In this document: in pieces, positions 1-7,518 of the stretch
Layout of the letters: every line of letters begins with the position of its first letter
How positions within the stretch are numbered: the first letter of the stretch is position 1
NCBI GenBank assembly: GCA_023428755.1
Contig: JAEYWX010000017.1
Span: 186,001 to 250,000 of the forward strand
Direction: 5' to 3'
DNA length: 64,000 nucleotides
Source: Bacteroidota bacterium
Lineage (GTDB): Bacteria; Bacteroidota; Bacteroidia; Chitinophagales; Chitinophagaceae
Notes under the pieces: model-generated
The model's input: only the letters and a program-made list of their open reading frames with translations
Told to the model about the DNA's origin: nothing
The model's database searches: none
Made by a program: the position numbers and the translations under genes

Positions 1-96
1 TTGGTATAATGACGAGTTGTTCCAATCTGATTGTTTGCGTTGCAATTTAGTTGATTTCAAAAACCTTCAACAAAACTTCTTTCGATGCAGAAACGT

Positions 97-927
97 TTAG
101 TTCTTCTTTAACAGGGTACGGTTCAATATTTCTGTGAGTTTTTGTTTGGTATGCAATGGAAAATCGCCCTTCATCATCCAGTCATAATACTGTGGTTCCT
201 GCTTTAATACCAAGGTTACCGGTTTACCTTTGTGTTTTCCGAAATTGAATACCTCTACTCCATTCTCCATCACAAAACGTCGGGCAAAATCAACAATCTG
301 ATCTTCGCCGGTAAATTTCACAATCTCAGGCACACTGGAGCCCATTTGCGGATAACGTTTCACCTGTGCTTCCAGTACTTCCCAGGTTGCGAGGGCATCT
401 ACTTCGGCACTGTGTGCTCCATCCAATGTCTTGTCGCAGTAAAATTTATAAGCAGCGCTGAGTGTACGTTGTTCCATCATGTGGAATACCCGTTGCACAT
501 CCAGCAAAGAGCGGTCGTTTAATTCAATATCCAACCCTGCACGTAAAAATTCTTCTACCAGCAACGGAATATCAAATCGGTTGGAATTATATCCGGCCAG
601 ATCGCAATTAGCCATGAACATTTTAATTTCATTGGCCGCCTGTTTGAAGGTTGGGGCATCTTTCACCATGTCATTGCTGATGCCATGCACTTCAGTAGCT
701 CCGGGAGGAATCGGCATTTCAGGGTTAATGAGTTTCCGCTTTACCTGACGGCTGCCATCGGGCATGATCTTTATAATGGCAATTTCAACGATCCTGTCGC
801 TGCTGATATTAACACCTGTAGTTTCAAGATCGATGACGGCTAGCGGACGTGTTAGTTGTAAACTCATAATTTGGTTGCCTATGGGTTGGTTATTGGCCTC
901 AAAACCAATCGAAATCTGTTGACTCAT
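97..927 (-). CDS. DEDDh 3'-5' exonuclease (DnaQ/ExoX-like)
   Basis: Predicted 3'-5' exonuclease of the RNase T/DnaQ superfamily, acting on DNA or RNA ends in the cytoplasm. The exonuclease domain starts with VIDLETTG (DxE motif), continues with the conserved GYNSNRFDIPLL segment (third acidic residue) and ends with AHSAEVDA (H-x4-D), so all DEDDh catalytic residues are visible. The C-terminal ~70 residues (FNFGKHKGKP...YYDWMM) match the small domain found at the end of ExoX-like proteins. Two ATG starts are possible, 927 and 867. A TATTTTTG box lies at 931-938 on this strand, 3 nt before the 927 ATG, which favours 927 or a nearly leaderless message; 867 (MSLQLTRP) would still give the full domain. 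It stands alone, divergent from the 1056 gene. The exact substrate cannot be told. Confidence 0.88.
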   Translation of the reverse strand: MSQQISIGFEANNQPIGNQIMSLQLTRPLAVIDLETTGVNISSDRIVEIAIIKIMPDGSRQVKRKLINPEMPIPPGATEVHGISNDMVKDAPTFKQAANEIKMFMANCDLAGYNSNRFDIPLLVEEFLRAGLDIELNDRSLLDVQRVFHMMEQRTLSAAYKFYCDKTLDGAHSAEVDALATWEVLEAQVKRYPQMGSSVPEIVKFTGEDQIVDFARRFVMENGVEVFNFGKHKGKPVTLVLKQEPQYYDWMMKGDFPLHTKQKLTEILNRTLLKKN

Positions 928-930
928 GAG

Positions 931-938
931 CAAAAATA
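931..938 (-). promoter_or_regulatory. TAnnTTTG -7 box before exonuclease gene
   Basis: On the minus strand the sequence reads TATTTTTGCTCATG, so a perfect TAnnTTTG box ends 3 nt before the ATG at 927. With the usual Bacteroidota spacing, transcription would start at or next to the start codon. A clear TTG element at -33 was not identified. Confidence 0.45.
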
Positions 939-1000
939 GCTAAAACAAATGCACCGTCAGATACTGAAATACACTTAAAGAACGTTTTATTGTTGTAATT

Positions 1001-1033
1001 TTGACAATATTCTTAAAATCATGGTTAATTTTG
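1001..1033 (+). promoter_or_regulatory. Bacteroidota-type promoter for the lipoprotein-ytxJ pair
   Basis: TTG at 1001-1003 and TAATTTTG at 1026-1033 are separated by 22 nt, close to the TTG/TAnnTTTG arrangement of Bacteroidota primary sigma factor promoters. The predicted start of transcription lies about 20 nt before the ATG at 1056. Confidence 0.5.
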
Positions 1034-1055
1034 CGGAACCAAAATCCGTTTATTT

Positions 1056-1181
1056 ATGAAAAAAGTAATGATTTCTCTCCTCGCAGTTGCAATTGCAGCT
1101 TTTGTATTCACATCTTGCGCCAGCAGTAAGCGTGGTGTGGGTTGTCCTACCAGTACAAGCAATAAACCTTTCCGTGCCTAA
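1056..1181 (+). CDS. 41-residue lipoprotein, function unknown
   Basis: A very short gene that is easy to miss. The product starts MKKVMISLLAVAIAAFVFTS and is followed by CASSKRG, so it has a lysine-containing start, a hydrophobic core and a lipobox (FTSC) with lipidation expected on Cys21. The mature peptide is only about 21 residues, basic, with one further cysteine (VGCPTS). Short lipoproteins of this shape are common in Chitinophagaceae. It sits 27 nt upstream of ytxJ on the same strand and shares the promoter-like element at 1001-1033, so the two are probably co-transcribed. No function can be assigned. Confidence 0.7.
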   Translation: MKKVMISLLAVAIAAFVFTSCASSKRGVGCPTSTSNKPFRA

Positions 1182-1208
1182 GCTGTTATCCTGGTAAATT
1201 AAACTTAC

Positions 1209-1544
1209 ATGAATTGGATTCCGTTACGTTCCAATGAAGAATTGGAACAGTTGATTTTATTGTCTGAAACCAACCCGCAGGTTATTTTTAAACACAGTAC
1301 CCGTTGCAGCATTAGTTCGGTTGCAAAAAGCCGATTGGAAAAAGCTGGTACACCAGGTGAGTTACCATTTCATTATCTTGATCTGCTCTCTTACCGGTCG
1401 TTATCGAATTCTATTGCTGAACGTTTTGCGGTAGAACATGAATCGCCGCAAATACTTGTGATTAAAAAAGGGAAATGTGTTTACACCGAAAGCCATATGG
1501 GAATTGATATAGACGAAATAAAAGAACAAGTTCAATTGAACTGA
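1209..1544 (+). CDS. ytxJ: bacillithiol system redox-active protein YtxJ
   Basis: 111 residues, the usual length of the YtxJ family (DUF2847), a monothiol thioredoxin-fold protein believed to act as a bacilliredoxin that removes bacillithiol from mixed disulfides. The diagnostic segment FKHSTRCSISSVAK is present at about residues 27-40, with the single active-site cysteine in the TRCSIS motif in place of the thioredoxin CxxC. It implies that this organism makes bacillithiol, although no bsh genes are in the window. It follows a 41-residue lipoprotein gene and is closed by a strong hairpin terminator at 1551-1578. Confidence 0.9.
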   Translation: MNWIPLRSNEELEQLILLSETNPQVIFKHSTRCSISSVAKSRLEKAGTPGELPFHYLDLLSYRSLSNSIAERFAVEHESPQILVIKKGKCVYTESHMGIDIDEIKEQVQLN

Positions 1545-1550
1545 TAAAAG

Positions 1551-1578
1551 AAAGGCCACCATTACGGTGGCCTTTTGG
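1551..1578 (+). terminator. intrinsic terminator after ytxJ
   Basis: A perfect 10-bp stem AAAGGCCACC/GGTGGCCTTT (1551-1560 with 1566-1575) around a 5-nt loop, followed by a T-rich stretch. It lies between the convergent ytxJ and ppdK genes and may serve both strands. Confidence 0.8.
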
Positions 1579-1616
1579 TTTAGGATCATCATCAAAACAA
1601 TGGTTTTACATCGCTT

Positions 1617-4370
1617 TTATTTTCGGGGGAACTCCAATGCCGCATGTGCAGCTGCCAAACGGGCAATAGGCACACGGAACGGAGAACAGCTTACATAGTT
1701 CATTCCTATTTTGTGGCAATACACAACACTGTCAGGATCGCCACCATGTTCGCCACAGATACCGATCTTGAGATTTGGTTTTGTGATTCGTCCACGCTCT
1801 ACACCAATTTTGATCAGCTCTCCCACGCCACTTTGGTCAATGGTTTGGAACGGATCGTATGGCAGCAGCTTCAGATCAAGATATTTTGGTAAGAAACCTC
1901 CTATATCATCTCTGCTGAAACCAAAACTCATTTGTGTAAGATCGTTGGTGCCAAAGCTGAAGAAGTCTGCTTCTTCTGCAAGGCTGTTTGCTTTTAATGC
2001 AGCACGTGGTATTTCGATCATGGTACCATAGAGATAAGGGATTTTCTTAACGCCCATTTTTTCGCAGGTTTCTTTGTACACCTGGTTTACAATTGCCCGC
2101 TGGTGCCGCAATTCATGTTTGCCACACACAACAGGGATCATGATTTCAGGCATTGCTTTTTTGCCCTTGCGGATGAGTTCAACGGTTGCTTCAAAGATGG
2201 CACGTATCTGCATCTCTGTAATTTCAGGATAGCTGATACCTAATCGTACGCCACGGTGACCCAGCATTGGATTGTTTTCATGCAAGGCCAATACACGACG
2301 TTTCAACACACTCATACGAATGCCGAGTTCTTTACTCAACTCCTGGAGCTTTTCTGCATCGTGCGGCACAAATTCATGTAAAGGAGGGTCGAGCAAACGA
2401 ATCGTAACCGGATGTCCATTCATCACCGCTAACGTATCCTTGATATCTTTTTTCACAAATACAAACAATGCATTCAATGCTTCACGACGTTCTTTCTCTG
2501 TTTTGCTCACGATCATTTTGCGTAAGAGGAATAGTGGTTCCTCACTTCCTTCGCCATAGAACATATGCTCAGTGCGGAACAAGCCGATTCCTTCTGCTCC
2601 AAACTTTGATGCGGTTGAAGCATCTTCGGGTGTTTCAGCATTGGCACGTACACCAATCTGTTTGGTTTTATCCACCAGCTTCATCAGTTCTTTATACGAT
2701 TGATTTTTTTCAATGTCGATATCAACCAATGGCATACTTCCTTCATACACCAAACCTTTGGTGCCATTCAAACTGATCCAATCACCTTCTTTAATGATCA
2801 CATCATTTTTTGCATGAAAGACTTTTGTGTTACTGTGAATTTCAATATCACCACAACCCACAATGCAACACTTACCCCAGCCTCGTGCAACCAACGCAGC
2901 ATGCGAGGTCATACCTCCTTTGGTTGTAAGAATAGCTTGTGCTTTGTGCATCCCATCCACATCTTCGGGTGATGTTTCTTCACGAACAAGAATTACTTTC
3001 TCGCCACGTGATGCCCACTCAACTGAATCTTCGGATGTAAATACCACACGTCCTTTTGCACCACCGGGGCCCGCAGGTAAACCCTTTGCAATCACCGGCT
3101 GCACCAGTTCTGCTTTTGGATCAAGCATGGGCAATAATAATTCTACCAGCTGATTAGGACTCACACGCAGAATAGCTGTTTTCGCATCAATCAATTTTGA
3201 TTTGTACATGTCCATGGCCATACGAACTGCTGCAATACCATTGCGTTTTCCAACACGACATTGCAACATATAGAGTTTTCCATTTTCAATGGTAAATTCA
3301 ATGTCCTGCATGTCTTTGTAATGTTTTTCCAACCGTTGCTGGTAGCCGTCTAATTCTTTGTATAGCGCAGGCATCAACTTTTCAAGTGTAGTAAAATGTT
3401 CGCTTTGTGCATTCTTGGAATATTCATTTACAGGTGCCGGTGTGCGGATACCTGCCACCACATCTTCGCCTTGCGCATTCACCAGATATTCACCATAAAA
3501 TTGAGCTTCTCCATTGCCGGGGTTACGTGTAAATGCAACACCTGTTGCACTGGAATCGCCCATATTGCCAAATACCATGGCCTGAACGTTCACAGCAGTT
3601 CCCCATTCATCAGGAATTTTTTCAATGCGGCGGTATTCAATGGCACGCTTGCCCATCCAGCTGCTGAACACTGCCCCAACACTGCCCCACAATTGTTCAT
3701 ACGGATCTTCAGGAAAAGGTTTACCCAATACTTTTACAACAGTTGTTTTAAACTCTTTCACCAGTTTTTTTAATTCATCAACTGTTAAGTCTGTATCGAA
3801 CTTATAACCTTTTGTATGTTTTACTTTTTCCAGTTTTTCATCTAATACTTTACGGATGCCTTTGCCACCTTTTGGTTCAATGCCACCCGCTTTTTCCATC
3901 ACCACATCTGCATACATCATGATCAGCCGGCGATATGCATCATACGCAAAACGGGCATCACCACTTTGCTCAATGATTCCTTTGATGGTGTTTTCATTCA
4001 GCCCTACATTCAATACCGTTTCCATCATACCCGGCATGCTGCGTCGAGCACCAGAACGTACCGATACCAGCAATGGATTTTTTATATCGCCAAACTTTTT
4101 ACCCGTGAGTTTTTCCATTTTGCCCAACGCTTCCTGTACTTGCTGCTGCAATACTTTCGGATATGTTTTTTTATTGCCGTAATAATAGGTACACACTTCA
4201 GTTGTTACTGTAAAACCCGGCGGTACAGGCAAACGAAGATTGGGATGACCAGCCATTTCAGCCAGGTTAGCACCTTTACCACCTAACAGGTTTTTCATTG
4301 ATTCATTTCCATCGGCCTTGCCGCCTCCAAAGAAATAAACATACTTGATTGGTTTTTTAACTGTTGCCAT
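1617..4370 (-). CDS. ppdK: pyruvate, phosphate dikinase
   Basis: Interconverts pyruvate, ATP and phosphate with phosphoenolpyruvate, AMP and pyrophosphate, a cytoplasmic step that lets the cell run glycolysis reversibly or regenerate PEP. The 917 residues contain the N-terminal ATP-grasp nucleotide-binding domain (GGKGANLAEM near residue 35, then SVRSGARRSMPGMM), the phosphohistidine swivel domain with GGMTSHAALVARG (catalytic His at about residue 490) and the C-terminal TIM barrel with the proton-donor cysteine in GICGEHGGDP (about Cys872). The N-terminus is somewhat longer than the roughly 870-residue clostridial enzyme, and the family also carries such extensions. It is monocistronic; the 346-nt region upstream has no other gene. 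Confidence 0.97.
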   Translation of the reverse strand: MATVKKPIKYVYFFGGGKADGNESMKNLLGGKGANLAEMAGHPNLRLPVPPGFTVTTEVCTYYYGNKKTYPKVLQQQVQEALGKMEKLTGKKFGDIKNPLLVSVRSGARRSMPGMMETVLNVGLNENTIKGIIEQSGDARFAYDAYRRLIMMYADVVMEKAGGIEPKGGKGIRKVLDEKLEKVKHTKGYKFDTDLTVDELKKLVKEFKTTVVKVLGKPFPEDPYEQLWGSVGAVFSSWMGKRAIEYRRIEKIPDEWGTAVNVQAMVFGNMGDSSATGVAFTRNPGNGEAQFYGEYLVNAQGEDVVAGIRTPAPVNEYSKNAQSEHFTTLEKLMPALYKELDGYQQRLEKHYKDMQDIEFTIENGKLYMLQCRVGKRNGIAAVRMAMDMYKSKLIDAKTAILRVSPNQLVELLLPMLDPKAELVQPVIAKGLPAGPGGAKGRVVFTSEDSVEWASRGEKVILVREETSPEDVDGMHKAQAILTTKGGMTSHAALVARGWGKCCIVGCGDIEIHSNTKVFHAKNDVIIKEGDWISLNGTKGLVYEGSMPLVDIDIEKNQSYKELMKLVDKTKQIGVRANAETPEDASTASKFGAEGIGLFRTEHMFYGEGSEEPLFLLRKMIVSKTEKERREALNALFVFVKKDIKDTLAVMNGHPVTIRLLDPPLHEFVPHDAEKLQELSKELGIRMSVLKRRVLALHENNPMLGHRGVRLGISYPEITEMQIRAIFEATVELIRKGKKAMPEIMIPVVCGKHELRHQRAIVNQVYKETCEKMGVKKIPYLYGTMIEIPRAALKANSLAEEADFFSFGTNDLTQMSFGFSRDDIGGFLPKYLDLKLLPYDPFQTIDQSGVGELIKIGVERGRITKPNLKIGICGEHGGDPDSVVYCHKIGMNYVSCSPFRVPIARLAAAHAALEFPRK

Positions 4371-4716
4371 GATTGAAGTTTTTAATTGAGCGGAACATGG
4401 GTTGAAGAAGTTTGCAATCGCTTTGTTCCCTTAAGAATTGTTTTTATTTCGGAAGTAAAAGTAGATGGGTGCAGGTGGTCAAAGAATGACTGTTCGCACA
4501 GAAAAGACTTACCACCGTCAGTATGCAGTTGCTGTTTTGTGCTTATAGTTAATCGGAATCAGGAATTTGGATTTTGGGATCGGGGATTCGTTTTTTGCAA
4601 TTTTTGCGTTCTATTGACAATGCCGTTTTAATGCTGTAGCTTTCTGTTTCTTCCGCACAATGTGAACCGCATTTTACTCTGCTCCCACTCTTTTCACATT
4701 TAAAACCAAAACAAAC
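4371..4716. other. gene-free region between divergent ppdK and lipoprotein gene
   Basis: 346 nt between divergent genes, so it must hold both promoters. No good TAnnTTTG box was found; on the minus strand TACTTTTA near 4455-4462 is the closest match for ppdK. The stretch around 4556-4590 (GGAATCAGGAATTTGG and what follows) is a low-complexity purine/T run. No RNA or ORF is supported. Confidence 0.5.
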
Positions 4717-5259
4717 ATGAAACATTTTCTTGTTGGAATGATGTCATTGTTCCTGCTTGCAGCATGCAACAATCCTAAACCGGATGAAACGGCTGAAACA
4801 ACTTCTACTACTTCCGAAACAAAGCCCCAACCAGCTGAATTTGCTGATCCTAAGTATACCGAGATTGGCAAGAGTGGATTAGCCAGTATGACTTCAGGCG
4901 ATATTGACGGATGGTCATCAAACTGGGCCGACAATATTGTGTGGCAATGGAACAATGGTGACAGCATTGCTGGCAAAGCTGCAGTAGTAAACTATTGGAA
5001 AGACAGGAGAATGAATTCCATTGACTCCATCAGCTTTACCAACCAGATATGGTTGCCGGTAAAAGTAAACCAGACACAAGCTAATGAAGAAGGAGGAATT
5101 TGGCTGTTGAGCTGGTACAGTACCAATGCAAAATATAAAACCGGTAAGCGAATGATGCAATCAATTCACACTGCGCAACACTTTGATGCCAACGATAAAA
5201 TTGATCGTGTGATTCAATACCTCGACCGTGTGCCTATTAATGCAGCCATCGCAAAATAA
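4717..5259 (+). CDS. lipoprotein with NTF2/SnoaL-like domain
   Basis: 180 residues with a lipoprotein signal (MKHFLVGMMSLFLLAAC, lipidation on Cys17), a Thr/Glu/Pro-rich linker to about residue 45 and then an alpha+beta domain that looks like the NTF2/SnoaL cone fold: an initial helix (TEIGKSGLASMTSGD), the typical W-x2-NWADNIVWQWNNGDSI strand pair and a KAAVVNYWKDR helix. Such domains bind small molecules or act as ketosteroid isomerase-like enzymes, but no catalytic residues identify a reaction. The protein is expected in the cell envelope. It is followed by a terminator at 5277-5312, so it is probably a single-gene unit. The domain call rests on pattern only. Confidence 0.7.
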   Translation: MKHFLVGMMSLFLLAACNNPKPDETAETTSTTSETKPQPAEFADPKYTEIGKSGLASMTSGDIDGWSSNWADNIVWQWNNGDSIAGKAAVVNYWKDRRMNSIDSISFTNQIWLPVKVNQTQANEEGGIWLLSWYSTNAKYKTGKRMMQSIHTAQHFDANDKIDRVIQYLDRVPINAAIAK

Positions 5260-5276
5260 GTTTTCTTATTGTTGTT

Positions 5277-5312
5277 CACAAGTCCGGAGGCGATTGCCCC
5301 CGGACTTTTCTT
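5277..5312 (+). terminator. intrinsic terminator after 4717 gene
   Basis: AAGTCCGG and CCGGACTT arms around a GC-rich loop (about 5279-5307), followed by a T-rich tail. Confidence 0.75.
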
Positions 5313-5391
5313 TTGTTGTTAAAAAATGACAAGCGGAAAGCATTCTGTTGTATATCTTGCTTTCTTTGAACAACAAAAAACAATCATCAGC

Positions 5392-6474
5392 ATGCACAAG
5401 GTTTTGTTTATTGGCTCGTTGCTGTTGGCATCGGCTGTAACGGCGCAACAAAAAATTGATTTCGAAAGCTACAATCCTCCTTCTACACTTGTTGTACCAC
5501 AACACCCGGTTACGAAAGCGAAGTTTCCGTTTATTGATGTGCACAATCACCAGTTTCGTATGCCCACAATGGATTTGAATACACTTACCACTGAAATGGA
5601 TAAGTTAAATATGCGGGTGATGGTAAACCTGAGCGGTGGAAGTGGTGAGCAGATCAGCGGTGCAGCAAAGAACATCAAAGAAAATAAACCCGGCCGCTTT
5701 ATTGTATTCGCTAATGTTGATTTTAAAGGAGTGGGCGAACCCGGCTGGGGCGAAAAAGCAGCAAAGCAATTGGAAGCTGATGTAAAGAATGGAGCCAATG
5801 GTTTGAAGATTTATAAAAGTCTTGGTTTTAGTGTGAAAGATATCAATGGCAACCGTGTACCTGTTGATGATGCACGACTTGATCCGGTTTGGAAAAAAGC
5901 AGGCGAATTAAAAATACCGGTGCTTATTCATACAGCCGATCCAAAACCATTTTGGGATCCGTTAGATAATACCAATGAACGCTGGCTGGAACTCATCATC
6001 AACCCCAACCGGAAACGTGGTGCTGATAATCCTGTTCCCTGGGAAACACTTATCAACGAGCAACACAATCTTTTCAAAAAGCATAAGAACACCACATTTA
6101 TTGCTGCGCATTTTGGATGGTATCCCAATGATCTGCAAAAGCTCGGTACCATACTCGACGCCATGCCGAATGTAGTGGTAGAGTTTGGTGCAGTAATCGC
6201 TGAAATCGGTCGTCAACCAAAAATGGCGAAAGCATTCTTTACCAAATACCAGGATCGAATTTTATTTGGGAAAGACAGTTGGGTGCCTTCTGAATACGCC
6301 ACCTACTTCCGTGTACTGGAAACAGAAGATGAATATTTCCCGTATCACAAAAAATATCATGCATTTTGGCCAATGTATGGCATGGGTTTACCCGATGCTA
6401 TCTTAAAGAAAGTGTATTACAAAAATGCACTCCGAATTATTCCGAATATTGATAAGAGTGGCTGGCCTGAATAA
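5392..6474 (+). CDS. secreted amidohydrolase family 2 protein
   Basis: Metal-dependent hydrolase of the amidohydrolase-2 (TIM barrel) type. The start at 5392 gives a clean signal peptide (MHKVLFIGSLLLASAVTAQQ), unlike the 22-codon extension upstream, so the enzyme is probably periplasmic. Metal-site motifs follow the expected order: FIDVHNH (HxH) after the signal, VLIHTADPKPF in the middle, FIAAHFGW further on and LFGKDSWVPS near the end, in which the conserved aspartate lies within GKDS. Related proteins include uronate isomerase-like and lactonase or decarboxylase enzymes, so the substrate is open. It appears monocistronic, with about 150 nt to the next gene. Confidence 0.85.
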   Translation: MHKVLFIGSLLLASAVTAQQKIDFESYNPPSTLVVPQHPVTKAKFPFIDVHNHQFRMPTMDLNTLTTEMDKLNMRVMVNLSGGSGEQISGAAKNIKENKPGRFIVFANVDFKGVGEPGWGEKAAKQLEADVKNGANGLKIYKSLGFSVKDINGNRVPVDDARLDPVWKKAGELKIPVLIHTADPKPFWDPLDNTNERWLELIINPNRKRGADNPVPWETLINEQHNLFKKHKNTTFIAAHFGWYPNDLQKLGTILDAMPNVVVEFGAVIAEIGRQPKMAKAFFTKYQDRILFGKDSWVPSEYATYFRVLETEDEYFPYHKKYHAFWPMYGMGLPDAILKKVYYKNALRIIPNIDKSGWPE

Positions 6475-6556
6475 ATTAGTATTAGCACCGGGTTTTCAAA
6501 AACCTGCTTTAAGACCACGGACGACAGACAACAGACCACCAGAGTTATCATAAACA

Positions 6557-6592
6557 TGACAGGTTGTTTTCGCATTTTCTCATAACCTGTCA
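6557..6592. repeat. TGACAGGTT inverted repeat
   Basis: TGACAGGTT (6557-6565) and AACCTGTCA (6584-6592) are perfect inverted copies with an 18-nt loop. The same core, ACCTGACAGGTTAA, recurs as an inverted pair at 20843-20916, so this is a dispersed palindromic repeat family and not just a local terminator. Confidence 0.65.
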
Positions 6593-6624
6593 GCATTGTG
6601 ATCTAAAACGATTAAAAAACTGCA

Positions 6625-6828
6625 ATGGAAGGAACTATCCGTGCAAATATTCAACCGGGTATGAAAGTGCTGATCGTTTTAAAAAAAGACCAGCGTACCG
6701 GTATACTTACCGAAGGCATTGTAAAAGATCTGCTCACCAGTGCACCCAAGCATCACCGTGGTATTAAAGTGAGGTTGGAAGATGGGCAGATTGGGCGGGT
6801 GCAAAAGATTGTGGGACAGGAAGACTGA
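6625..6828 (+). CDS. YwbE family protein
   Basis: 67 residues matching the YwbE family of very small, conserved, uncharacterised cytoplasmic proteins. The characteristic pattern is seen: the G-x-I start, then PGMKVLIVLKKDQRTG, LTEGIVKDLLT, HHRGIKVRLEDGQIGRVQ. The fold is probably a small beta-barrel of the SH3/KOW kind, judging from the alternating strands and the final GRV segment, which would suit RNA or protein binding, but no function is established. It stands alone, about 150 nt after the amidohydrolase, and is closed by the hairpin at 6894-6926. Confidence 0.85.
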   Translation: MEGTIRANIQPGMKVLIVLKKDQRTGILTEGIVKDLLTSAPKHHRGIKVRLEDGQIGRVQKIVGQED

Positions 6829-6893
6829 TCCAATTAAGCGATTAAAAAAAAAATGATTAATTGGATGCTCAGCAAAGAACGAAGCACTAAAAT

Positions 6894-6926
6894 AATAATG
6901 GCCGCAGAAATGCGGCCATTATTGTG
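6894..6926. terminator. bidirectional terminator between ywbE-like gene and SusCD locus
   Basis: Perfect 13-bp stem AATAATGGCCGCA/TGCGGCCATTATT (6894-6906 with 6911-6923) around a short GAAA loop. The minus-strand copy is followed by TATTTTAG. It lies between convergent transcription units and can end both. Confidence 0.8.
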
Positions 6927-6954
6927 ATAAGAGTTTTATTTGAATTATCACTTA

Positions 6955-7500
6955 TTAATTCTGTGCAATTCTGACACCTACTCTTTTGTAGTTCTCACTT
7001 GGCTTAAGGTTACTGTTGCCAACCAACTCAAGGTGAACTTCTCTTGGGTTAGTACTGCTTACCCCTGGGTTTACAATATTGATTACTACTTCACCAAAAC
7101 TGCTATTAGCCGGAATAGTGAATGTTGTACCAGTTATATTGTAATGAGTTCCTGCAACTGCAAGCATGTTTGGAGCTGTTGGAGTAACGTCAGTTAATAC
7201 ACGGAAAGTAATTACCTCGTCTGTATTTCTTTGCGGTCCTACAAGGTTTACACGCAGGCGAACCGGCGTCGCCAAACTTCTGTTTATAGGGACTGAGTTG
7301 GCTGTTGTTGTAGGAATTGCAAATGGAGGAGTTCTTACTGCAACATGATATGAATATGGAGTAGTTGCCGAGTTAAGAACGGTAGCATCAAACTCAATTA
7401 CCGGTTCACCTGTAAATGATTTTACATCTTCCTTGATACAAGACGAAAGCAGCATTACAATGAACAGACCGAATGTGATATAATTTAAATTTCGTTTCAT
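6955..7500 (-). CDS. SusC/SusD-associated lipoprotein (DUF4843-like)
   Basis: 181-residue outer-membrane-type lipoprotein (signal with LLSSC, lipidation near Cys21). The rest is a beta-rich region with features of DUF4843/Calx-beta-like domains found behind SusD: PVRLRVNLVG, then a HYNITGTTFTIPANSSFGEV segment and a REVHLELVGN strand. It is the last gene of a SusC-SusD-lipoprotein operon, 18 nt after susD. Proteins in this slot usually bind the imported ligand at the cell surface. The ligand is unknown, and the domain name is a judgement from pattern. Confidence 0.7.
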   Translation of the reverse strand: MKRNLNYITFGLFIVMLLSSCIKEDVKSFTGEPVIEFDATVLNSATTPYSYHVAVRTPPFAIPTTTANSVPINRSLATPVRLRVNLVGPQRNTDEVITFRVLTDVTPTAPNMLAVAGTHYNITGTTFTIPANSSFGEVVINIVNPGVSSTNPREVHLELVGNSNLKPSENYKRVGVRIAQN

Positions 7501-7518
7501 TTTTCGTTGTTTGTTTTA

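Noticed and set aside
3396..3773. Long plus-strand open frames opposite ppdK
   Set aside because: They are antisense to a fully conserved enzyme, lack any family motif, and follow from its codon bias.
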